A DNA stretch of 64,000 bases from Nemertoderma westbladi (taxonomy: Eukaryota; Xenacoelomorpha; Nemertodermatida; Nemertodermatidae), in assembly GCA_032718475.1 (NCBI GenBank), contig JAUCBJ010009045.1, positions 1-64,000 on the forward strand. The letters are read 5' to 3'. The notes below the pieces were generated by a model. The model did not search any database and was not told the origin of the DNA. It saw only the letters and a program-made list of their open reading frames with translations. Below, in pieces: positions 22,401 to 34,400 of this stretch (its first letter is position 1; every line of letters begins with the position of its first letter). The position numbers were made by a program, and so were the translations under genes.

Positions 22401-25400
22401 ACACATTACGGTGTACTAATGTGTAAAGTAATACATTACGGTGAATTAATATATAAAGTAACACATTACGGTGCACTAATGTGTAAAGTGACACATTACG
22501 GTGCATTAATGTGTAAAGTAACACATTACGGTGCTCTAATGTGTAAAGTAACACATTACGGTGCTCTAATGTGTAAAGTAACACATTACGGTGCACTAAT
22601 GTGTAAAGTAACACATTACGGTGCTCTAATGTGTAAAGTAACACATTACGGTGCACTAATGTGTAAAGTAACACATTACGGTGCTCTAATGTGTAAAGTA
22701 ACACTTTACGGTGCTCTAATGTGTAAAGTAACACATTACGGTGCATTAATGTGTAAAGTAACACATTATGGTGCTCTAATGTGTAAAGTAACACATTATG
22801 GTGCATTAATGTGTAAAGTAACACATTACGGTGCTCTAGTGTGTAAAGTAACACATTACGGTGCATTAATGTGTAAAAGAAGTTGATGGAAATTTTATTT
22901 GCAAACATCGAAAAGACCGTTGCCAAAGATTCTAACTTTGAAGTTTTATGTCTCCTGGTTACTATGGTCGAACAATTTTTAAAGGCGTTCTAGAATTAGT
23001 TATAAACGCCTTGCATCTGATACACAGATTAGCTTTCATTTCACAGCGAAAGTTATTATTATAATATGACAGCGATAGCTATGGAAATTTACTCCGTTGC
23101 TATTATATTGAGTTGTATGTATTATTAAGAGAATGTAAATTTTCTTCACGGTGATTTTTGAGGACATTTTTCTGAAGTGCTGTTTAGTTGTGAAAATGAC
23201 ATGCGATTGTCAAAACTGCTCACCACATGTAGTCTCTTCTACAAAGTGCAAAATAAAATTAAAAGCTACATAAAGTGAACCTGTGTAGGGCTACACAGTA
23301 CTCACTTGTTGCTACGCATTTAAGACTTTACAGAGCCTTATCGTGGCTTTACTCGGATCATGGCACTGCAAAGTACTATCGCTACGTACAACTGTACTCT
23401 ACAGTTACACACGTAGTAAATATGAGGCCTTAATAGTTATTAAGTAAATTAGAGTTGAGCTTTTAATGAAACTGTAATTAACTTAATGAAATTTGGTTCA
23501 ACCCCCAGTGAAAAAAGAGAAAACGAGGAAGCACGTCACTGGGGGTTGAACCAGCGCTATACGTACGTTTCGGCCTATCAGGTCCCATCTTTACCGCTAA
23601 CCAGTTCAGCCACTTGCCGCTGACACTTACTCTCCCATCTAATCCACCCCAATTTAACAGGCAGTCTTAAGTTGCATATCCTATCTCTAACAGCGGACCT
23701 ACCAGACTCAAGTATGTTAGAGTGGAACAGGAGGAAATTACAAATAAATAAATATTAATATATAGATATATAAATGCACCCCAGTGACGTCCTTCTCATT
23801 TTTTCCATTTCTGAACAAACCATAATATTTGATTATAAATAGTTAGGTATTACCAGGACTTACTACTATAATTATATACTATAATACTACTATAATAATT
23901 CTCTGTACTGTATTACTAACTGTATTACTAACTGTATTACTAACTGTATTACTAACTGTATTACTAACTGTATTACTAACTGTATTACTAACTGTATTAC
24001 TAACTGTATTACTAACTGTATTACTAACTGTATTACTAACTCTACTTATAAGTGATTTCTCAATAATTGTCTGTTAATTTATAAATTACTTCGGTTCTAA
24101 GCCCCTATATTCTTAACTGATAGTTATTATTTTGTGTACCGCTACTGTTTATTTTATAGATCGGATGTCGTCATGGTGAAAGATTCATATACATTCAATG
24201 ACGAAACCAAAGTCTTTCAGCGACCGCCCCTGGTTGCCCGTTTCTATGCAAAGGGTTTCCTTCTCAACGATTTCTTCATTATAGGAATTCACACTCAGCC
24301 GTCCAACGCGCCCAATGAGATCAACGAATTGGTTAAAGTTTACGACGAGGCCGTTCAAAAATTCGGTATAAAGGTGATCCAACAGGCGTGATAAGTTCAG
24401 CTGCCACAAAAATAATAATTTATCTAATAATAAGTTGGAATACTGTAGTTCATTTGTTCTGTCGGCTTTAAAGCACAAACTACTTGGTGATTTGCAAGTG
24501 CAGTGGAGGTGGGCACAGTGCGTTGTGTTCAGGTGAGAGCTGGAGGTACTGTGGGTTAGGGAGGGCGGTGGGTATCAGGTAGGGCCGTCGCAGCAATGTA
24601 TCACTTTGTTGTACAATGTTACTGTAAAAAGGATAATAATAACTATAATCAGCTGCCTACAGGATTTGTATATATTTTTTATTAGGAAGGCATTATAATG
24701 GGTGATTTTAATGGCGATTGTAGTTACGTTACTGCTGTGGAATCCTCTCAAATGAACTTGCGTAGCGATCAGCGATTTCATTGGCTAATTCATGACGACA
24801 TTGACACTACTACTGGACACAGTGATTGCGCTTACGATAGGATTGTAGTGGCAGGTAAAACTAGATTCTAAAGCCAAATGCTGTATATTGGTATTTATAT
24901 TCATATGAACATTCAATTTACTTTAAATTTTAAACCGCCACTAATTGAATGCCACCCCAATTTATATGATTTACATCCAAAAAAAAAATTTAGCACCAAA
25001 TATAATTTTTTGTAGCACCAATTTACATCCCCCAATTTTGAATATCTCTCTCACCAAAAACAATTATTCATCCCCCAAAAACAATTATCCATCCCCCAAA
25101 ATCATTTTTTCATCTCCCAAAAACAATTATTCAATCTCCCTAAAATAATTACTTGTCAACCAAAAACAATTCTTCCAGCACTGTCAAATATTTAATGGAA
25201 AATTTAATTATACAAATTCATTCATTGTTTATTTCCATAAATATAATAAATATAATTTATTCCGACGATCCTTGGGTGAGTACAAAGACCCAATTATAAA
25301 GACCTGAATAATCTTGTAACATGTTATCTTTCGTTTATTGTTTTGGTTCCCCCAACACGCCTTTGTAACCTTTTCCTTTACTAACCTGCTCCTTTAAATG

Positions 25401-28400
25401 GCAATGGGACCAAGCGCTCTTTGGGTCCTAACATTCTTTGGGTCCTAATGCGACTTTACCTCTTTGTTTTGTACAGAACGGGACTCAACTTTGGTCAGAA
25501 CGTTGGTCTTTGTTTTGTAGTCACCCGACGATCCCCGTAACAATAGTCTGCAACTAAGAGTCTGTTTATTTTCGTAGAATATTTGATTATTTTGGGGGAA
25601 TATGTATTTATTTTGGGGGTTTATATTTATTTTGTGGGATTATGCATTTATTGTGGGGGATTATGTATTTAATTTGGGGATTATGTATTTATTTTGGGGG
25701 AAAATGTATTCATTTTGGGAAAATTTGTATTTATTTTGGGAAAATTTTTATTTATTTTGGGGGTTTTGTCCTTTATTTTGGTGTGAATAATTGGTTTTGG
25801 GGACCATTTATTCATTTTGGTGTTGAATCATGACCTACTATAGATACGACACGTTGAGGATAGCGATATTTCTATGGCACGAGAGTTGTTTCGTGACCTT
25901 GGGATACAGGTGAATGGACGTGGAATCGTGAAGGGTACCCGCACTCTTGGGGGATTCGTTGGGGATGCTACTCTTCAGGCGGATTTCATCTCGTTGAAGG
26001 TAGCCAGATGGGAACAGGCAGTAGCTCGACTCTCAGGGGTTGCTGTCAACCATCCTCAGGCAGCGTATGCTGCATTCACCAGGAGCCTCCAATGTGAGAG
26101 GGACTATCTTCAGCGAGTCGTTCCGATTGATACTAGAGAAGCTCCAACACCATATGCAACGATCGAGAAAATGGTAGCAGACACTTTTGTTCCAGCTATC
26201 CTCGGGGGTCCGGTAACGCCTTCAGAGCGAGACTTATTCGCACAGCCAACTCGTTTTGGTGGACTGTCAGTTCGTAATCCGGGTGAGACAGCAGCACAGT
26301 CCTACAAAACCTCACGGGAGGGTACTGCATTGGCAGTTGCAGCAATCAAGGGAGAAATTGAATTCTCATTCACAGACCACCAGAGTTGTCAGAAGACAGC
26401 CCAACACAACCTCCGGCTATGGAAGCATGCAAAATCAGAAGAAGTACATGATAATTTGATTCACAGTTTTACGCCAGAAAGGATCAGAACAATCCAACGG
26501 GCTGCTTCGGAACGCACATCAGGCTGGCTTAAGGTTGCCCCAGTTGCACGCAACCACTTTGATTCGTCTGCCAACGAATTCAGAGATGGTTTGTCCCTCC
26601 GGTATGGACGTCCTCTAGTGGGTGCGCCCGCAAGGTGTGACGGATGCGGCGATGCGTTTTAATTAACACATGCACTCGACTGCAAAAAGGGGGGCTTGGT
26701 GACTCTACGCCATAACGAGGTTAGGGACACCCAGGGGGACCTGTTCGGTTTGGCATTCCCAGAGTCTTGCATCATGAGGGAGCCAGTGATCCGGGAGGCA
26801 AATGAGGAGAATGGTGTGGTGGGTCTGCGGGCTGATCTTTCAGTGAGAGGTTACTGGCAGCCACAGAGAAGGGCGTTATTTGATGTCCGGGTCGTTGACC
26901 CTGACGCCCCCTCGTATGTGGCTCGCTCCATATCATCCATACTAATTGACGCGGAGACTCAGAAAAAGTCAAAATATCATGACGCCTGCACCCTTCGCCA
27001 AGCAGATTTTACCCCGCTCGTGGTGTCGGTGGATGGTGTTCTCGGCCCAGAGTACTCCATGACACTGAAGAGACTGGCTGACAGGCTGTCAACGAAATGG
27101 ATGAAGCCCTACAGCTGTGTCATGGGTTGGGTGAAGGCACGTCTGTCATTTGGCGTCCTAAGGGCTACGTGCGCCTGCTTCAGATCGTCTCGCACCTAAT
27201 GGCGCAGCATTGGGGTTGACGATGGTGCCGGAATTCCTCTAGGAATCTAACTCAATCCGACCCCGGACTTAAACGTTTCCCTAATGAACTTACTTCTCGT
27301 ATATATTTAGATTTATGATTATTATGATGATTATTTTATAAGACTATTAAGTATATGTATGTATGTATTTATTTTTATATAATATGATTTAATAATAAGA
27401 ATATTGTCTTACTATAGATACGACCCGCTAAGCTGCTGCAAAGCCCCTAAATTTAGTGGGCCAGTTATTTCTCTTAGTTATAATCCCTGAAATAATAGGT
27501 CTAGCGCGTCAAAAGTACTTGTCCCTAACTAAAATTATGTCCTCTTTCAGGTGAGGCAAATAAAAATTTAATAGCTCCAGTAGTTTTCGAGATATGAGGA
27601 GTTCCTGGCACCCATACCATATCAGCACCTTTCGGAATAGAAAAAATACTGAAAATACATCACCCTTCAAAGACTTTGGTATAACCATTAATGCATTAAA
27701 CCATACTATGCTTTTTTGGTTTGTTGAATTCGTTATTAGTAATCGAAAGCAAGATTAGAAGCACAAAAGTTTTTATTTTTAATAGACACTAAAACAGCAC
27801 CAAAAGTACAAGTAGCTCAAAATTTTAGAATATCCAAACGTGGTAAATTGGCCACACAGTTTGGCTACTGAGGTTTTAGAATGTGCTGATCTCATTGGCA
27901 AGGTTTATAAGATTTTGCAATTGTCAAAAATGGTACGAAAATGACAAGTTTCATCCATTACAAGCAATTTCATTGCAAACTCATTTCCACAAATGGCGTT
28001 TATTATGTTCAAAGTAATGGAATTTTGTTGCTATTCACTATTTACACATTACTATTCACATTATTCACTTAGTTACAAATAGTTACAAATAGAAAGAGAC
28101 TGAATAATTCCTTTTTTTTTAAGTTGACGAGTTTTAAATTCTTTAATTGTATCCTTCCTAGAGCACTGGGAGTGTTCCTTTGCCACATTTTTTCCAAAGA
28201 CATTGCAGACCGTGGTAAAGACAACTTTAATAGTGTTCTGTATATGTTTATCACAACCGATGCCCATAAATGGGCTGTGTTCGCAAACATGATTCAAAAC
28301 CACTTGCGCAACCTTTCTGTACGGCAATTCTTGTTCTAGAATTACGGTCTCAGCTCGATCCAAAATTACAAAGGCATGTTTTACTAGTTCACGAAGACTT

Positions 28401-31400
28401 TCTGTAGGGAATATTAGCCCGCCCTGATCTAAAAGTTTAAAAAACGGTGTTATTTTAACAGAGTCTTTATGTAACGTGAGTTTGAACTTGCAGTCGTCAC
28501 ATTGATATTTCTTTAGTAACTTGTGTGCTATGTAGCCAGCTACACAAACAGTAGCCTCGGTTGTCGCCTCATCAACATCATAAACAAATTCGATACTATC
28601 TATATTCTCTAAGAGATCAGTGAAATCGAAATCCTGAGATCGCTCTACAATAACGTCATCTAAACGCATTAATGGTTATACCAAAGTCTTTGAAGGGTGA
28701 TGTATTTTCAGTATTTTTTCTATTCCGAAAGGTGCTGATATGGCATGGGTGTCAGGAACTCCTCATATCTCGAAAACTACTGGAGCTATTACATTTTTAT
28801 TTGCCTCACCTGAAAGAGGACATAATTTTAGTTAGGGACAAGTACTTTTGACGCGCTAGACCTATTATTTCAGGGATTATAACTAAGAGAAATAACTGGC
28901 CCACTAAATTTAGGCGCTTTGCAGCAGCTTAGCGGGTCGTATCTATAGTAGGTCATCGTTGAATAATTGTTTTTGGTGTTGAATATTTGTTTTTGGTGTT
29001 GAATAATTGTTTTTGGTGTTGAATAATTGTTTTTGGTGTTGAAAAATCTAGTTTGGTGCTAGAATAATATAATTTGGGGTGACTTTATTTTATTTGGTGT
29101 TGAATAATTTTTTTTGGGTCACATTATTTAAATTGGTGTAATATAATATTTTTGGTGAAATTTTCATTTATTTTGGTTTGACTTTAATTCGTAGCCATTT
29201 TAAACTGACAGTAGGCCCTACTTACTCCAGCCTATTTGTTTTCTATTTCCGCCATTTATCGGCACGAGTAAGGAGCATTCCATAAGAACCACCATAATCA
29301 ACTGTAACACTAAAGTAATACAATTTATTGTTTAACATTTAGTCCTTAAAATTGCCTTTCTTGAAATTTAATAGTTCTATTTTCGATTAAAATTGAATTT
29401 TCAAAGTAAGAATTTGCACTTGTTAAAATATTGATAAATATTGACTTTTGTTGAATTTCAGGTGATGTTCAATCAAAGATTGCGCCAGGAAGTGCCAAAC
29501 CATTTCATTTTGATGCGGCTTACAACTTGGATGAGGTTTTGGTAAGAAATAAAAACTCTGTATCCTATAGTGTACAGCAGGCTTACTGGTGTGGCGCATG
29601 CTACAGTAGAACAACCCACCTATAGAAGTTCCCTCGGGCATTCTACCGTGTTACTCCCCTCCAGGGCATTCTACAATGTCCGCCGGTGAGGTAAAGTAGA
29701 TCATGCAAAACTCTAGGCCTACCCTTCTATCACTCCCTCAAGGTTAATGCCGTCCAAAGTCAGTATTTTTCATGATTTTAACCCTTTACTACTGTACAGT
29801 ATCTTGCAAAATCGTGTAAGACGTGTTAACTTTGGTTTATTATTGTTTTTTTTCCCCATCTTGCCTCTCGCTCCATTACTACACTGCCTACAGTCTCACA
29901 GATACAAATGCAAAATGCAATTACTGTAGGCCTAGTGTTTCTGTGTTTGTGTCTGTGTGTGTACCATAAGAGAAAGGGGAGGGGGAGTTTAATATACAGT
30001 AGGCCTATGCGAGTTTGGGGTTAATTCTACAGAACCATTCCCTTCTGCAATACAGTATATTAAGAAAACGGCTCTAAATTATTTTTCATTATCATACTAA
30101 TAGATATAATTACATTACATTACATACAATGCTAGAATTAGGTGAATTTATTACGTAATGGTTGTATTTATTCGAGTAAATCAAAAAGCCCGACAGAGTT
30201 ACTAGAGTCCACTGTTCCCAGGATAGATGCGGCGTTACCCATTAAGATTGCTATTAACAGCCTCTGCAACAGGAATCCATGGGCTCTAAATTGAATTGAT
30301 CGAATAAAATAAATTCGAAAGTTTGTCTTCTTTGTAAAACTGTAATTTTAGAGCAATGTTTCTTCGACCTTCTGAATTTATTCTTATTACTATTTCGTTA
30401 ATTTTTACTATTACGTTTTTTACGTAATCTTAATTCACAAAGTCGGACAAGATTATACCTTTCTTTTTGTAAAAGGAATTAAAAGGAAAAAGAATGATTG
30501 TAAAAGAAAATAAATCCATATTTCAGCAATTAATTTTAGTAATTTTAGCAATTAATTTAGCACGGTAAACATTGCGTGTCACTGTCAATATTTTTTGTTA
30601 GACGAGACGTGTCAGCGATCACTTTCCTGTTGAAGTAGAACTTCTACCTGAACTAACTCCAGAAATAGAGAAAAGCAACAGAGTAAAGAAAAGCCACATT
30701 GTACAAGACGACACTCCGGTTCTGAAGAATTCAATCAGGTAAACCTGGATTCCTGGTCAACCGTACCATGCTCTGGTTTTGGTTTTTTATTCACATTCTC
30801 ATTTTAGGTTTAACTGAAACCCAAACCAAAAATTATTTCGTGCTAAAATTGGGGCCATACCCCAATTTTTTTATTTAGAAATTTACTGTTCTTAAATTTT
30901 AACTCAATGATTTGTGATCTTTTACAATGGAAACTGACTATGGATAGCTATGTAAACCCGCTTCATCGAAAAATAAAGCCCTTTTTGTGAAATAAATTGT
31001 ATATATTATTTTCATGCTTTTATATGTAAAATATATGATGTAGAAGGATCAGTAATACAGTACCACCAGGGTTGAAGTTCTCAGACCAAGAGTTTGGTAC
31101 AGTGGACTTATAGGGCCTAAATATGCAGGCTATCTTCTGTAAAAATTTCGTAATAAAATTATTGTTTTGAAAACTTTATGGGGGTTGATTATGTTAGGGC
31201 TATATTTTGGGATAGACAAAAGGTAGCAGTTACAAAATCGATTCTAGAACGCCGAAATTATCATGCTTTACAAAAGCAACACTCACGATTGTAGCCCGTA
31301 AGCTGCTGCAAATTTTAATATCTATTTGATGGAAATTGAGTACCGGTATAAAATATATTGAGTATAAATAAAAAAGTAATGTGTTACCACTACGGAATTC

Positions 31401-34400
31401 CGTGAGTAATAATGTCAAAATCGGCAAACTGAGAAAAAGGTTGTTTTATACAGTGAGTCATGAATATCAGACATAAATACTTTTTTTCTTGTTTTCACGA
31501 ATATTATGTGAATTATTGGACTCTGCCATTAACTGGGGTAATTTTTTAAATTTTTCATATTTTATCAATGAAAATATTGAAAATTGCCAAAATTTACGAA
31601 AAAAAATAAAATTTTTTTAAATAAAAATGTAAAAAAATTTTCACAAATTTAAAATTTTGAAAAGTTATTTTTGTGGTGAAAAACCAACCACTCAATAGTG
31701 AAAACCGATGTCACCACATGAAAGCACTTCTTTCAAACTACAAAACATAGATAAAAATTGTTTTTTTTGTAAATTTAACTTACATTTGGGGTAATGGTCC
31801 CCTTAAGTATGCCTACCTAAAGGCCCGATCTCAATTTTTGTCATTTTACAGGAGAAGCAAAAGTTTTTTTATTTTCAATGTAATACCAGCTGCACCAGTG
31901 TCTGCTCCATTGTCAGCACCAGCGTCTGCACCAGTGTCTGCACCAGGTATGTGTACTAGTGTCTGTACCAAAGGTGTCTGTACCAAAGGTGTCTGCACTA
32001 CGTGTCTTCACCAGGTGTCTGCACCAGTATGTCTGCACCAGGTGTCTGCACCAGGTGTCTGTACCAAAGGTGTCTGTACCAAAGGTGTCTGCACTACGTG
32101 TCTTCACCAGGTGTCTGCACCAGTATGTCTGCACCAGGTGTCTGCACCAGATGTCTGCACCAGGTGTCTGCTTAACGTTCACACCTACGCCACGGTAGCG
32201 TTAGTTATGAAATATATGTAGGTTTCTTCCATATAGGGTATATGCTCTTAAATTCATCATTCTATTGATCAATTTTATTAAGTGAAATGTGATATTCTTG
32301 GCCAAAGATGAAATAGTATTCGACTAGGCAAATCGCATACTGAAAGTATTTTACAGTACCCGAATCAGATATTGGTAGTGTCGCATAAACTTTTTGGTAT
32401 GGGTTTTATGCAAGTACCCTACTTAACCTTACTTCTTTAAATGGCCAGCTCTGATGGAAAGCTGGCCATTTAAAGAAGTAAGGTTAAGTAAGGTACTTGC
32501 ATACATACATGCTTTGTACCAACAAACCACGATAAGGTTAACCGCCTCGGACAACGGTACCAGTCTGCCAATACTACTGCTGTACTGCAGTACCGTACTG
32601 AATGGACCGCATATATTCCATCAGGCTATTGTATGTATGTTAGGCCTATCTGGCAGTCTGTTATCAGGTTATAGTAAACCGGTACGGTAGCGGTACTCCC
32701 TACTCCCTGTACTCTGGTACTCTACTGCTCTAGGCCATATATTTTATCGACTACCGGTACCGTATTATTAGCAGATTCTGAGATTGGTGTGTTGTACTGT
32801 AGTACTGGTCGTATTATTTGAACCTGGAAGCGGAAGGGACGTCTAAAATGGATATAACTAATGTTACTATTGATTCCGCCAGCGCCTTGATAATTACAAA
32901 ATCTATGTTCGCGAACATTTGTCTAGAAAACGATTCCTTTGTGCGGACGTTTCTCGAAGAATTCCTGGACTCGAACTCGAGTTTTCTGGACGATTACATC
33001 GTAAAGAAATGTGCGGCCGGTCGTATCACTGATTGGCTGCAGTGTTCGCTTTCCTCTGCGTCTAACTCCACTATAACGCCCTCGACTTTGCCCCACTACC
33101 CGACCCATTCGGGTGCCAGTGCCACTGACCCACCTACCGGGTACCGCGAGACCAGAATTCCGCAGATACCGATGATTACATCGACGTCGACACCACTTAG
33201 GTACCGACTGAATCCCGTAACCCGAATTAGTTACCTTCCGAAAACTCGATACACGAAGCGATGCCTACCCAATAACAGACATAAATCAATCTATACGCAA
33301 CCTCTGATGACGCCACACATCAGCCAGTCAGACCCCCAACAAGAACCCAGATCAACCTCCTTGGAGACAAGACTGGATAAAGTTGAATCTGACCAGACAG
33401 CGTCAAGTTTAAGTTCAACCGACTTATTAACTTATAACACCGACCTCTGTACTCCCACAGTATCCAATGCAGACTCAGTCAATTATTCTACTACTTTAAC
33501 AGAACCGGCAGATGTTAATATTAATACGGAAGGTGAAGTTGACGTTAAACCCTACATAGTTGCGACTGACACCTGTATGGAAGAATATATGAACAGAAAC
33601 AGTACCGGTATAGATGCATGTCTCCCTCCAGACACAGATCAATCTTTGGGCGACTTAAATATCTCTAACATGTACAACATCCGGTTTCTCTACGAATCAA
33701 CCGCATTGTCTGATAGCGGCGGCCACCTTCAGTTGTCTGCGGATCTCAAACTTACTCCAAACGATGACGTAATAACTGAAAGTGCAAATAATTATTTATA
33801 CCAAGCCGCATCTTCTGGTATTGATCCCAATGATATCGCGGAAAGGAGCCTCGATGCATCTGGTAAGGTGTTCGCAAAGAAGGGCGACTTAATTGATCAC
33901 CAACAGAATTATATTGGCAAGAGTGAATGCGACATCTATCACAAACGTTCCCCACCCCTAGGAAACCTAACCGCGCACCAAATAGCGCATATGGGAAAAC
34001 CGCCGTATGAGTGTGACGCATGTGGGAAGATATTTGAGAATATCAGCCACTTCCAGCGCCACAAACGCAGCCACAAAGGGGAGCGTCAACACCAATGCGG
34101 CATTTGCTACAAACGTTTCTTTCATCTCGCCAATCTGACAACCCACCAGCGAATCCACACCGGGGAAAGACCATACTCTTGCGAAACATGCGGGAGATTA
34201 TTTAGACAATTAAACGATCTAAACGCCCACAATCGAACGCACAGTGGCGAGAGACCGTATATCTGCCACTTGTGTGAGAAAAGTTTCACTACTTCCGGAA
34301 ACCTTTGTAGACATCGTCGCATCCACTTTGGAAAATAAATTAGTAAACTTCTTAACTGAACAGCTGAAACAGTTATCCATTATTGATTTAATTATGATTA

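Larger units (their letters stand above)
25829..28957. mobile_element. P/THAP9-like DNA transposon, 292-bp TIRs, internally deleted
   Basis: Inverted terminal repeats of 292 bp are near-identical: right 28666-28957, left 25829-25850 plus 27425-27694, the left being split by a LINE. GTTGAAT flanks both ends (25822-25828 and 28958-28964); with one mismatch this extends to 8 bp, the P-element target duplication size. Without the LINE and its duplication the element is about 1.55 kb and encodes only a C-terminal transposase piece on the minus strand, so it is non-autonomous. Confidence 0.8.
24940..29180. mobile_element. Composite inverted-repeat (fold-back-like) region in DNase intron 4
   Basis: The left edge (24940-25190) holds short repeats such as CACCAAAAACAATTATTC and CCCCCAAAAACAATTAT. 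The right edge (28960-29180) holds the reverse complement, GAATAATTGTTTTTGGTG. The outermost bases are diverged inverted copies too. T-rich units like TTATTTTGGGGG fill 25560-25820. The P-like element sits inside the right-hand repeats. It may be a fold-back transposon with satellite-like termini; no ORF of its own is seen. Confidence 0.55.

Noticed and set aside
20035-22926. ORFs of 160-290 codons rich in CKVTHYGALM or HRNVLLYTL
   Set aside because: They are translations of the intronic 30-bp repeat in both directions.
31838-32221. Possible extra DNase exon (VIPAAPVSAPLSAPASAP)
   Set aside because: The acceptor phase fits exon 6, but the end phase does not fit exon 7; it is a low-complexity tandem repeat.
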